The notes beneath the pieces were generated by a model. The model saw only the letters and a list, made by a program, of their open reading frames with translations, ran no database searches and had not been told where the DNA came from. Below are positions 1 through 7,011 of a stretch of 64,000 nucleotides of DNA, in pieces (the first letter of the stretch is position 1; each line of letters starts with the position of its first letter). Source of the stretch: CAYZXL01 sp964482435 (lineage in GTDB: Bacteria > Auribacterota > JABMQX01); contig CAYZXL010000006.1 of NCBI GenBank assembly GCA_964482435.1, forward strand, positions 62,001-126,000, in the 5' to 3' direction. The translations under genes and the position numbers were made by a program.

Positions 1-1
1 A

Positions 2-91
2 TCCTACGCGGAGTATCTCGCGCTGTACAATACACGCCCGCTGAGGCGAGACGTCCCGAACCTTCGCTGGAGCGCCGCAACCGGATACTGA
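2..91 (+). CDS. C-terminal end of an unidentified protein (partial, cut by window start)
   Basis: An open frame enters from the left edge and stops with TGA at 89-91. The 29 visible residues end in Trp-Ser-Ala-Ala-Thr-Gly-Tyr. Codon choice (mostly G/C at third positions) resembles the recognised genes nearby, which is the only reason to call it coding. The piece is too short to assign a family. It could be spurious. Confidence 0.35.
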   Translation, partial: SYAEYLALYNTRPLRRDVPNLRWSAATGY

Positions 92-352
92 TGTTTCCAC
101 CCTCAGGGCGCTCCGGCGCTGCTAACGTCAGTGGAAAACGTTGAACTTGTGAAGGGGTTCTCGGCGGGGCGGTCTGTACGTTGTGCGGCGCGATCCCTGT
201 CAGGCAGAAGAGATGATCCCCGCGCGCGCAGGCAAGCAGCGGTACGCGGGGCGACTGGTCGAGAAGCAAAACGCCCATGTGCGCAAGTGCCCATGCGACC
301 AAGGGCAGGAAGACGCCGCGCAAATACGTCCGCAGCCAAACTGGCAAGGGGA
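92..352. other. Intergenic region without a supported gene
   Basis: No frame here has a ribosome-binding site or recognisable protein content, and I see no repeat shared with the rest of the window. It ends in the promoter of the Rrf2-type regulator. Confidence 0.5.
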
Positions 353-381
353 TTGACAATCGCGAATCGTGCGCTTATTCT
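353..381 (+). promoter_or_regulatory. Sigma-70-type promoter of the Rrf2 regulator
   Basis: A perfect -35 TTGACA (353-358), a 17-base spacer and a -10 TATTCT (376-381) lie 35 bases before the GTG start. GGAGG at about 402-406 is the ribosome-binding site. Rrf2/IscR regulators often repress their own promoter, so the operator probably overlaps this site (inference). Confidence 0.7.
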
Positions 382-415
382 GGACTGAGTTTATTCACAA
401 ACTGGAGGAACCTCT

Positions 416-859
416 GTGCGACTCACGACAAAGTGCCGATATGGGACGAGGGCCATGGTCGAAATTGGCATGGTATACGGGCAAGGCCCCATCCAGCTCA
501 ACCACATAGCCGAACGGCAGAGAATATCCCCCAAATACCTCGTTCACCTGCTCGCTTCCCTCAAGGCTTCGGGGCTTGTCAAAACCGTGCGGGGGGCTCG
601 CGGGGGGTATCTGCTCGACAGACCGCCATCTCAAATAAGGCTCATCGAAGTTTTCCGGGCCCTGGAGGGATCGCCGAGTCCCGTAGAGTGCGTGGACGAC
701 CCGAAGGCTTGCCCGCTGAGCAACCTCTGCGTAACCCGCGACCTGTGGATTCGGATTCGGGACGCAATCACCGGCGTCCTGGACACGACCACGCTTCAGG
801 ACCTCATTGACCAGCGAAGGAAGAAAGAGCAGACGAAGAAGGGGATGTACTACATTTAG
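416..859 (+). CDS. Rrf2 family transcriptional regulator, likely iron-sulfur sensing
   Basis: This 147-residue protein has the full length and N-terminal winged helix of the Rrf2 family: Met-Arg-Leu-Thr at the start, a recognition helix around residues 38-52 (SPKYLVHLLASLK) and the conserved G-A-R-G-G-Y wing near 60-65. Three cysteines at residues 92, 99 and 105 match the layout of the [2Fe-2S] ligands of IscR (spacing about 6 and 5), so it probably senses iron-sulfur or redox status. The start is GTG at 416, 9 bases after a GGAGG. It stands alone with its own promoter. No isc or suf genes are next to it, so the target regulon is unknown. Other Rrf2 members sense nitric oxide (NsrR) or cysteine synthesis (CymR). 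Confidence 0.85.
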   Translation: MRLTTKCRYGTRAMVEIGMVYGQGPIQLNHIAERQRISPKYLVHLLASLKASGLVKTVRGARGGYLLDRPPSQIRLIEVFRALEGSPSPVECVDDPKACPLSNLCVTRDLWIRIRDAITGVLDTTTLQDLIDQRRKKEQTKKGMYYI

Positions 860-932
860 TGGTCAGCAGCCTTGCCCGGTTTCTCCCCGCAGGGCCGGCG
901 TTCTGGAGCGAACAGAACGACCTCAAAGCGGG

Positions 933-1445
933 TCACTTCTTCTTTTCCGGCTCCGGGAAGATGGGCTCTGCACCCTTAGTGTTACACTTCGGACAGACGC
1001 TGCAGGCCGCTGGCATGTCCATGGCTTCCGGTGTGTCGCCAGAGACCCAATTCTCTTCGTCGGCAGGGCTCATCAATATGCTGCGGATTTGGTCGTCCGG
1101 GACCTTCTCGCCCCGTTTTCGCTTTTCGATAAGCACTTTGGTCTGGTCGTCGTACTTGAGAATGAATCCCCTGAAAACGTTCCCGCACTGCTTGCATTTG
1201 TATTTTCTCAGGCTGACCGCCGTAGGCTGCCCGCAGTAGCGGCACTTGGTCGGGGGGACCTTATCCGGAGTACCCGCGAATTCTCTCTGGCAACTGGTGC
1301 AGTAATAAAACGCCGCCGCGAAAGGTGACGTCTTCTTCTGCTTGCCCTGTTTGACAATCAGGAAAGCAGCAACGCCAATCACAATGATTGAGATCACGGC
1401 AAGGGTACCTTGCCCGCCTCCTCTAATGGACCTTAACGATTGCAT
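933..1445 (-). CDS. Membrane-anchored zinc-ribbon protein
   Basis: The 170-residue product has one N-terminal membrane segment (about residues 14-31) followed by a soluble, cysteine-rich part. CxxC pairs occur at CTSC and CRYC (about 49-76), then CKQC (about 84-87), and near the C-terminus CSVC/CPKC. These are rubredoxin or zinc-ribbon knuckles, so it probably binds two or three zinc ions. The C-terminus is Glu/Lys rich. The start codon is preceded by GAGGTGG. It converges on the Rrf2 gene. I do not recognise a named family; a role as a membrane-bound adaptor or nucleic-acid-binding protein is guesswork. Confidence 0.7.
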   Translation of the reverse strand: MQSLRSIRGGGQGTLAVISIIVIGVAAFLIVKQGKQKKTSPFAAAFYYCTSCQREFAGTPDKVPPTKCRYCGQPTAVSLRKYKCKQCGNVFRGFILKYDDQTKVLIEKRKRGEKVPDDQIRSILMSPADEENWVSGDTPEAMDMPAACSVCPKCNTKGAEPIFPEPEKKK

Positions 1446-1674
1446 CTTACCACCTCGGTGCTTTTGGCTTCGCGATGACTCATCAAGTCTGGAACAGAGG
1501 CCCCGCCAAGCTACCTATCCGGCGGCGAGCCTATTCCACATCGAACAAACGCCTCTCAAATAAAAATAGCAAACCGGCCGCTCTTGTCAAACAAAAAAAT
1601 GGTCGCGCGCAATCCCTCACTGATAGGCAAGAGCGAGTCGCAGCAAGGACAAACGATCTCTCGCCTGGGAATTA

Positions 1675-1880
1675 CCGCTACGCGGTCACCATTCGGACGG
1701 GGACTCTTTCTCGCAAAGCCGCGAAGGACGCAAAGGAGCAAGCCCCGTGAATTCCTGGCGTCTTAGCGTCTTGGCGAGAGAAAAGACGGTTGATAGGAGG
1801 ATTTTCATGGTCTCCCGGTGAACGAAGTTCATGAAAGACTGCGGTCTCTGCGTTCTCGGCGGCGAGTTCCTGCCGGGACT
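1675..1880. repeat. Dispersed repeat of about 200 bp, copy A
   Basis: This stretch matches 19943-20132 in the same orientation almost base by base. Shared blocks include CGCTACGCGGTCACCATT, GGCGTCTTAGCGTCTTGGCG, AAAGACGGTTGATAG and GTGAACGAAGTTCATGA, and both copies end in GCCGGGACT. No protein is conserved between the copies, so it is a non-coding repeat. It sits in the 550-base gap between divergent genes, which otherwise holds no gene. Confidence 0.8.
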
Positions 1881-1909
1881 AACGCTTTGCCGGTTTTCGG
1901 AAATTCTTC

Positions 1910-1938
1910 TTGATTATGGGAGCGCGGCGCGGTATGTT
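1910..1938 (+). promoter_or_regulatory. Probable promoter of the DUF4412-like gene
   Basis: TTGATT (1910-1915), 17 bases, TATGTT (1933-1938). It lies 60 bases before the ATG at 1998, which has AGAGG as ribosome-binding site. Confidence 0.5.
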
Positions 1939-1997
1939 AGAAAAAAATGTTGAGCGGATAGTTGAGCTGGGGCAAGTGAAACTAAAGAGGATTCAAC

Positions 1998-2993
1998 ATG
2001 GGTAAGGTAACACTGGCAGTCCTGGTACTCGCAATTGCCGCAGGCGTTTACTGGTTCTGGTGGTCGGACCAGGGCGCGAACAGTCCGATAACCGTGGAGG
2101 GGACATTTTCCATCTCCGGGATGCCGGCAATGCCTGGGGTGTCCGCGCTGCAAGGGACAATAAAGGGGAACGTGACGCTTCAGGCCGTTCCCAACAAGCT
2201 TCGGCTGACGCAGGAGTTTCAGGGTCTGCCTCTGAAGGGGTCGGTAATCGTACGCTTGGACAAACGGGTCGTTTACTTTATTGACGAGAAGAAGCGGACT
2301 TATGAGTCTCGTGATTTCGACCTTGTGGAAATGAGCCAGACGGAGCTCCACGAAGGCAAGGAAACATGGCCGAGCGAGTTCCAGAGGGCTGCTGACTGGG
2401 AGTATATCGGAAGGGACGAAGGGAAGCGCTTCTGCAACAAGCAGACGACATCAGGGCTGCCGAAGGAGCTTGTGGACGCTGCAAAGGGCGCCCCCGGCGG
2501 CACTGGCTCAGTCCTTCCGGGAATGGAAGGGATAGCGAAGAGCGCCAAAGCGGAGTTCTGGTTTACTCCTGACACACGCCTCGGCAGACGTTACTTCTCG
2601 GCTCTCAACAAGTTGACCCGGATACGACTTGCCGGCAGCAAAGCGGACGAAAAGCAGAAGAGGCCACAGTTCAAATACGGCAACCTGGATTTCTTTCCGA
2701 TTCCCATGAGGGCGGTGATTTCTGCAGGCGGGATGCGGATGGAGTTGGAGGTTAAGAACCTCTCCAGGGGGAGAATAGCAAAGGATGTCTTTGAAATCCC
2801 GTCCGGTTATAAGCAGGAGAAGAGCCAGCACGCAGACGCGGGCCCGAGTAACCTGCCCAGCTACGGCCCCCAAGGACAGCCTCCCTCGGAACCTCGCATG
2901 ATTATCGTCAAGCCCACCAGGACCTCGACCCCGCAGCAAACCACAACGCGCCGCCCAACCACCGTGCGCACTCCCCAGCGAACAAGTACCTGA
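1998..2993 (+). CDS. Secreted or membrane-anchored protein, DUF4412-like
   Basis: The 331-residue product starts with a signal anchor (residues about 4-21) and continues as a beta-rich extracytoplasmic domain. The pattern of a bound metal or lipid carrier seen in DUF4412 proteins is recognisable: a statement of matrix values (RLDKRVVYFIDEKKRTYE), a Cys-bearing middle part, and a final PSGY-type turn (about residue 262). The last 50 residues are a low-complexity Pro/Thr/Arg tail, perhaps a wall or surface spacer. It is preceded by its own promoter and followed by RHS-derived DNA. Function is unknown; the DUF4412 call rests on motif resemblance only. Confidence 0.6.
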   Translation: MGKVTLAVLVLAIAAGVYWFWWSDQGANSPITVEGTFSISGMPAMPGVSALQGTIKGNVTLQAVPNKLRLTQEFQGLPLKGSVIVRLDKRVVYFIDEKKRTYESRDFDLVEMSQTELHEGKETWPSEFQRAADWEYIGRDEGKRFCNKQTTSGLPKELVDAAKGAPGGTGSVLPGMEGIAKSAKAEFWFTPDTRLGRRYFSALNKLTRIRLAGSKADEKQKRPQFKYGNLDFFPIPMRAVISAGGMRMELEVKNLSRGRIAKDVFEIPSGYKQEKSQHADAGPSNLPSYGPQGQPPSEPRMIIVKPTRTSTPQQTTTRRPTTVRTPQRTST

Positions 2994-3051
2994 CCCAACA
3001 GAAGGTAACCCTGCCGGAGGCAGGGCATCAACACCGATCCTACCGCAAGGC

Positions 3052-4296
3052 TTGCGAGCCTTCCCAGAGCCAATGCTTGCTCCCCACCTTCGCGAACGCG
3101 ATGGCGTATCCTCCCGTTCCACGCGCGCCTCCGCAGATGAAGGGAAAGGACCACGTGGAGGCGAGAGCAGGTGGATGCGGGGAGCAACGGTCAGCAACGG
3201 AATCGTGACGAACTTTACGCCTGCGGAGACGAAGAGGTACGTCTATCTCGGCGGGTCCGGAATAAGAGAGCTGGATAATACCTCTCCTCCCAACGCGCTG
3301 AAAGAATACGTTAGGTGTGGCTCTAACCTGGTGGCATGGGCATCTTGCCAATGTCAGTGCGTCACGACATTGCTCACGGGCGAGACGCCCGTGCCACGAG
3401 AGGTCGGCGTCCCCGTGACGGCAGGGGTCGAGCCTGTGAATCTGCCGCTGACTCGGAGCCTCACCCAGTACGTCAGGGGGCTTGACTTAGGAGGGGGGAT
3501 CGGAGGTATCATTTATCAGAAGAAAGGGATGGATTATTATTACTACCACTACAACCACAAGGGGGACGTGGTGGCTCTGACGGATGGAACTGGGAAGCTC
3601 GCAGCCTATTACGAGTACGATGCGTGGGGGAATACGATGACCCAAGCCCGAAAGAGCGGCGTGGACAACCCGTACCGCTACTCGACGAAGGAATGGGACG
3701 AGAAGTCCGGCCTCTCCTACTTCGGCGCCCGGTACTACTCCCCCGAAATCGGAAGATGGACCCAGAGGGACCCACTGGGGGAGGTGGACGGGCTGAACCT
3801 ATACGCGTACTGCAAAGCGGATCCAGCGGGGCGGCTTGACCCGCTCGGGCTGCAGTTCATGCCGCCGATAATATTCACGCCCTCCGAGGACCTTGCGTTC
3901 CCGGACGCGAGGTACAGGCCGGCGCCGGGCCCGGAGCGTGAGGCGAGCAAGCGATGGTGCCTGGCACGATTCGAGACGTGCCTTGGGAACTGCATTGATG
4001 CCAATAGACTCGACCTGAATGAGTTTCTCGACTGGTGGGGCATCATCCAGGTCGGAGGCAACCTGGTCTTCGGGGAGAAGGCGACACATTTGGGAAGAGG
4101 ACAGCCCCTCACGAACTGGCAGCACAAGCTCTTCTGGTGGATCGGGCGAAGGATGGGCTGGGGTGAGGGGTTCATTCGTGTAGGGAGGGTGATCGGCAAG
4201 TGGGGCGTTGCGGCAACGGTTCTCGAGGGATGGTTTAAGCTCGGCGTGGAGCTGTACTGCGCCGGGGTGTGTGCCATCGATCCCGACGCTTTTTAG
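3052..4296 (+). CDS. RHS core protein with C-terminal tip 1 (5'-truncated orphan)
   Basis: From about residue 145 this frame is a classic RHS repeat-associated core: the YYYYHYNHKGDVVALTDG strand, YDAWGN, PYRYSTKEWDEKSG, YYSPEIGRWTQRDP and the closing D-P-L-G-L near residue 262. The rest (about 150 residues) is the variable tip. It is Cys- and Trp-rich with hydrophobic helices near the end and no catalytic motif I recognise. The thousands of residues of shell expected in a full RHS toxin are missing, so this is a displaced tip cassette or a decayed gene. Residues 55-160 contain a disrupted RHS segment with a palindromic element inserted in frame. The true start is uncertain; no good ribosome-binding site is evident. 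A possible immunity gene follows. Confidence 0.7.
   Translation: MRAFPEPMLAPHLRERDGVSSRSTRASADEGKGPRGGESRWMRGATVSNGIVTNFTPAETKRYVYLGGSGIRELDNTSPPNALKEYVRCGSNLVAWASCQCQCVTTLLTGETPVPREVGVPVTAGVEPVNLPLTRSLTQYVRGLDLGGGIGGIIYQKKGMDYYYYHYNHKGDVVALTDGTGKLAAYYEYDAWGNTMTQARKSGVDNPYRYSTKEWDEKSGLSYFGARYYSPEIGRWTQRDPLGEVDGLNLYAYCKADPAGRLDPLGLQFMPPIIFTPSEDLAFPDARYRPAPGPEREASKRWCLARFETCLGNCIDANRLDLNEFLDWWGIIQVGGNLVFGEKATHLGRGQPLTNWQHKLFWWIGRRMGWGEGFIRVGRVIGKWGVAATVLEGWFKLGVELYCAGVCAIDPDAF
3331..3398. repeat. Palindromic repeat element inserted in RHS coding DNA
   Basis: Outer arms GTGGCATGGGCATCTTGCC and GGCGAGACGCCCGTGCCAC are imperfect inverted repeats (15 of 19 pair), and inner arms CAATGTC/GACATTG pair perfectly. 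The whole 68 bp can fold into one long hairpin. The same arms occur at 44593-44644 and 61132-61183. The element keeps the reading frame open and adds the peptide LTGETPVPR to the RHS protein. Confidence 0.8.
3485..3815 (+). repeat. RHS core repeat, copy 1
   Basis: Coding DNA for the RHS core. It is nearly identical to copy 3 over its full length and to copy 2 over its last 150 bases; shared blocks include CCGTACCGCTACTCGACGAA and TACTCCCCCGAAATCGGAAG. Confidence 0.85.
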
Positions 4297-4361
4297 GCCG
4301 AAAACCAGTGGAGACCGGTGAGGGCTGCGCGTCTGCGGCCCAGTTCAAGGGAACTCGGTTC

Positions 4362-4901
4362 ATGGCCGTGATCGAATTCCTCGCTCTCAGCGTTGCGCGG
4401 GTGCGGGCCGCCTTGTTGGTCGCGCCCGTCACAAGTGCCGACCCTCCGGTTATCGTGAGAGTGATATTGCTTGTGGCCTTCGTAGCGGTCCCGGTGCTGG
4501 CGGCAGTCCTGTGGTCCTGGCAGGCGAGACGCGGAAGGCTGGCAAGGGTTAGCACGCGCCAATCGCTGTCGCCTCGGGCTTTCTTCGATGAGTACTACGG
4601 CGATTCCGCCCTCGGTTCTGAGGAAGTGGGGGCGGCCATAAAGGAGGTTTCCGCCGTTTTGGGAGTTCCGGCAGGCGTCATTAGACCGTCCGACCGCTTT
4701 GACACTGAGCTCGCGCCCGCGCGCGGGTGGGAGTTTGATGATAGCGCCATTGAGCTTGCTTGGCGCCTGGAGCTAATGGCGAAGGAACGAGGCGTGTCGG
4801 TGGATTTGGTGCACATTCGGACCGTAGATGACTTCGTCCGGTGCTACTGCCGCCTGTTGCCAAGGGTGCCAAGCGCTGAAGAGGAGCCTGTTGGAATGTG
4901 A
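4362..4901 (+). CDS. Putative immunity protein of RHS tip 1 (membrane segment plus carrier-protein-like domain)
   Basis: Chosen start ATG at 4362 has AAGGGAA 8 bases upstream; the same frame is open from a GTG at 4269 that would overlap the RHS stop. The 179-residue product has one strong membrane segment (about residues 28-53) and a soluble C-terminal domain (about 75-165). That domain has an IRPSDRFDTEL...DDS-A-I-E-L...VDDF pattern reminiscent of DUF1493/acyl-carrier-like helical bundles. Its place 65 bases after a toxin-tip gene suggests an immunity role (inference). The resemblance to carrier proteins could be superficial. Confidence 0.55.
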   Translation: MAVIEFLALSVARVRAALLVAPVTSADPPVIVRVILLVAFVAVPVLAAVLWSWQARRGRLARVSTRQSLSPRAFFDEYYGDSALGSEEVGAAIKEVSAVLGVPAGVIRPSDRFDTELAPARGWEFDDSAIELAWRLELMAKERGVSVDLVHIRTVDDFVRCYCRLLPRVPSAEEEPVGM

Positions 4902-5031
4902 GTCTCGCGCGCGCGGTCGGCAGGAGGGCCGCGGAGGCCGAAGTCGGCGAAATTGCGGAACGCGGCCTGGTTGGAACGCGAGGCAGTTGGGCTCAGGCAA
5001 TGGTTTCGCACTGTGTCGCGCGAAAGGTGAG

Positions 5032-5787
5032 ATGAGTAATTCTGAGTCGGTTCTGAGTCGGTTCCTTACGAGCGGCGTGGAGAATCCGTACCGCTACTCG
5101 ACGAAGGAATGGGACGAGAAGTCCGGCCTTTACTACTTCGGCTTCCGCTACTACTCCCCCGAAATCGGAAGATGGACCCAGAGAGAGCTTCTCAGGGGGG
5201 TAGATGGCCCGAACATGTACGGTTATGTCCGGAACCAGCCAACTAATCTTATCGATGCCCTCGGGATATACGGCCAGGCGACCCACGAGGACCTAACCGT
5301 GATGTTGGCGGAGCACGCGGGTTTCTCGGCAGAGCTGGCCGGGCAGGTAGGCAGGTGCAACCAGGCGGTGGACGAGAAGTGGCCGGCCGCCGGCAGCCGC
5401 ACCTGGTTCGAAGCCTATCACTTCCCATCTCGGAAACAGTTGGAGACTCTCGGGTCAAAAGCATTTGGTGATTGCGATCCGTGCGCGCTGGGAGTATATC
5501 TCCATGCCCTCCAAGACTCGTACGCCCACGCGGGATTCGGAGGGTGGTCGGGCCACGCTGAGTGGCCTTGGGCAGACCGCATGGGGCTGTATCCTGAGAA
5601 GGCGTATACGATGGCTCTGCACACGTATAGTGAGCTGTACCAATTTGCCAAAACATGCCGTTGCAAGGCCGGGCTTGAAGGCCGCATCGGAGAGCCAGAA
5701 AGGTGGTCCTCCTTCAGCTGGCAGGTGCGGCGCGCCATTCGGGAGGACACTCCGTTCGCCTTCTTCCCGGGAATGATACTGCCATAG
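5032..5787 (+). CDS. Orphan RHS core fragment with tip 2, possible zinc-dependent phospholipase C/S1-P1-like domain
   Basis: The ATG at 5032 follows AAAGGTGAG. The first 65 residues repeat the end of the RHS core (PYRYSTKEWDEKSG, YYSPEIGRWTQRE, then ALGIYG). The remaining 185 residues are a tip unrelated to tip 1. It carries LHALQDSYAHAGF (about residues 160-172), preceded by DPCALGVY. His-x-x-x-Asp-x-x-x-His of this type is a metal-binding helix in zinc-dependent phospholipase C and S1/P1 nuclease folds and in RHS-linked DUF6765-like domains, so an enzymatic toxin is plausible. Further possible ligands are H92, H178 and H197. The gene is an orphan cassette without its shell and is followed 15 bases later by a membrane protein gene. 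Confidence 0.6.
   Translation: MSNSESVLSRFLTSGVENPYRYSTKEWDEKSGLYYFGFRYYSPEIGRWTQRELLRGVDGPNMYGYVRNQPTNLIDALGIYGQATHEDLTVMLAEHAGFSAELAGQVGRCNQAVDEKWPAAGSRTWFEAYHFPSRKQLETLGSKAFGDCDPCALGVYLHALQDSYAHAGFGGWSGHAEWPWADRMGLYPEKAYTMALHTYSELYQFAKTCRCKAGLEGRIGEPERWSSFSWQVRRAIREDTPFAFFPGMILP
5070..5225 (+). repeat. RHS core repeat, copy 2 (short)
   Basis: Homology to copies 1 and 3 begins at GAGCGGCGTGGA and runs through the GRWTQR motif. Just upstream, at about 5039-5064, a 12-base direct duplication (TTCTGAGTCGGT twice) marks the probable recombination junction. Confidence 0.8.
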
Positions 5788-5802
5788 CGGGGCAGACGGT
5801 CT

Positions 5803-6555
5803 ATGGACCCAAAGGTGCAGAAGGAACCCGTCCAAACTTGGACCGTGCCGGGCACCGCAGCTCGGGCTTGTGCTACGCTTTGGTACTTTAGCGTTAGCAT
5901 CCTCGTTACTTACGCTACTTACGCCACGGCGGAGCGTAGCCGCGGGCTTGTTGCCTCGGCTCTACCAGCAGCGCTAGTGGTCTTCTATTTCGCAGGCTGG
6001 CGCGGTTCGCGCGTTCTTGCGGCGCTGCGGGGGCTTGAGGCCCGAGGTGCCTTCTGGAAGAAGCACTGGTGTGCGGCGCACGTAGGAGCCGCGGGCGGCT
6101 TCTTGTGGCTTGGGTGCTTCGTCCTCGGAACGCGGTCTCCGTCCTTCCTGCCTTTGTATGTGTTCTTCTTGCCCCTGTATGTCTGGCACGCGTGGAACCC
6201 CGGAATGGTCGCGCTGGCCGACTACGTTTGGCTGCTCGTTGGCGTAAATGGCGTGTACGTTGCGGTCGGAGCTTTGGCGGACGCGGTCCGCCGGACGACA
6301 AACCCACATCGCCGCGGGGCCCTTCTGCTCTCGGCCGGGGCCTTAATCTCTATGTTCATGGCTGCCTTCGTGGCGCGCTCGAGACAGCCCGACCCCAGCC
6401 GGCTCTATCCCTCAAGTACGGAGCTCTCGGCCGTGGTTGCACTCTACTCCGTGCTCGCGGGCGCCCTGGTGGCTCTGGCGGTCGGCACTTGGTGGCGTGG
6501 GTGCGGAAAACATCGGCATATCGACAGAGGTCCACATGCCGACCTTGGAGGGTGA
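5803..6555 (+). CDS. Multi-pass membrane protein, putative immunity protein of RHS tip 2
   Basis: The 250-residue product contains six or seven hydrophobic segments (about residues 25-43, 48-66, 90-112, 115-135, 140-165, 178-196 and 208-230) separated by short Arg/Lys-rich loops. No family is recognised. It starts 15 bases after tip 2 and its stop codon directly precedes the third RHS core copy in the same frame, so it is locked inside the RHS array. Small polytopic membrane proteins in this position are commonly immunity factors against membrane-active or periplasmic toxins (established pattern; the assignment here is inference). Confidence 0.6.
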   Translation: MDPKVQKEPVQTWTVPGTAARACATLWYFSVSILVTYATYATAERSRGLVASALPAALVVFYFAGWRGSRVLAALRGLEARGAFWKKHWCAAHVGAAGGFLWLGCFVLGTRSPSFLPLYVFFLPLYVWHAWNPGMVALADYVWLLVGVNGVYVAVGALADAVRRTTNPHRRGALLLSAGALISMFMAAFVARSRQPDPSRLYPSSTELSAVVALYSVLAGALVALAVGTWWRGCGKHRHIDRGPHADLGG

Positions 6556-6870
6556 GGTATCGGTTACCAGAAGAAAGGGGCGGATTATTACTACTACCAC
6601 TACAACCACAAGGGGGACGTGGTGGCTCTGACGGACGGAAATGGGAAGCTCGCCGCCTTCTACGAATACGATGCTTGGGGAAACGTGATGACCCAAGCCG
6701 AAAAGACTGGTGTGGACAACCCGTACCGCTACTCGACGAAAGAATGGGACGAGAAATCGGGTCTCTATTACTTCGGCTTCCGCTACTACTCCCCCGAAAT
6801 CGGAAGGTGGACGCAAAGAGACCGCCACGGAGTTGGCAGCGGTCTGAACCTCTACGCGTACGTGGGTGGC
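6546..6870 (+). repeat. RHS core repeat, copy 3
   Basis: Near-identical to copy 1 from the GGAGGG...ATCGG stretch through the core (YYYYHYNHKGDVVALTDG to the LNLYAY segment). Confidence 0.85.
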
Positions 6871-6909
6871 GAGCCGGTTTCCACGTTGGACACCTGCCGG
6901 ACGTGGTAG
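6556..6909 (+). pseudogene. Third RHS core fragment, tip lost
   Basis: The frame opens immediately after the membrane protein's TGA and encodes the RHS core again (DYYYYHYNHKGDVVALTD, YDAWGN, RYSTKEWDEKSG, RYYSPEIGRWTQR). It reaches the LNLYAYVGGEPVSTLD junction and stops nine residues later with no tip. It has no ribosome-binding site of its own; the first ATG/GTG inside is 6619. It is best read as a remnant or recombination donor, not a working toxin. Confidence 0.65.
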
Positions 6910-7011
6910 GGGGCTGCTCTTCGGCCGCGCCCAAGACCCCCGTTGCGGGGCCGCCCGCGCCGCGACTGCGGACGGAATCACCCGTTCTTCTCCGTGCGCG
7001 AACCTGACTTC

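Noticed and set aside
1..91. Left-edge fragment as a transposase end
   Set aside because: The YNTRP-like words are too few to support it, and no inverted repeats or other insertion-sequence features are present.
6930..6960. CCCCCGTTGCGGGG hairpin as terminator between the RHS remnant and smc
   Set aside because: The stem is short and has no T-run on either side.
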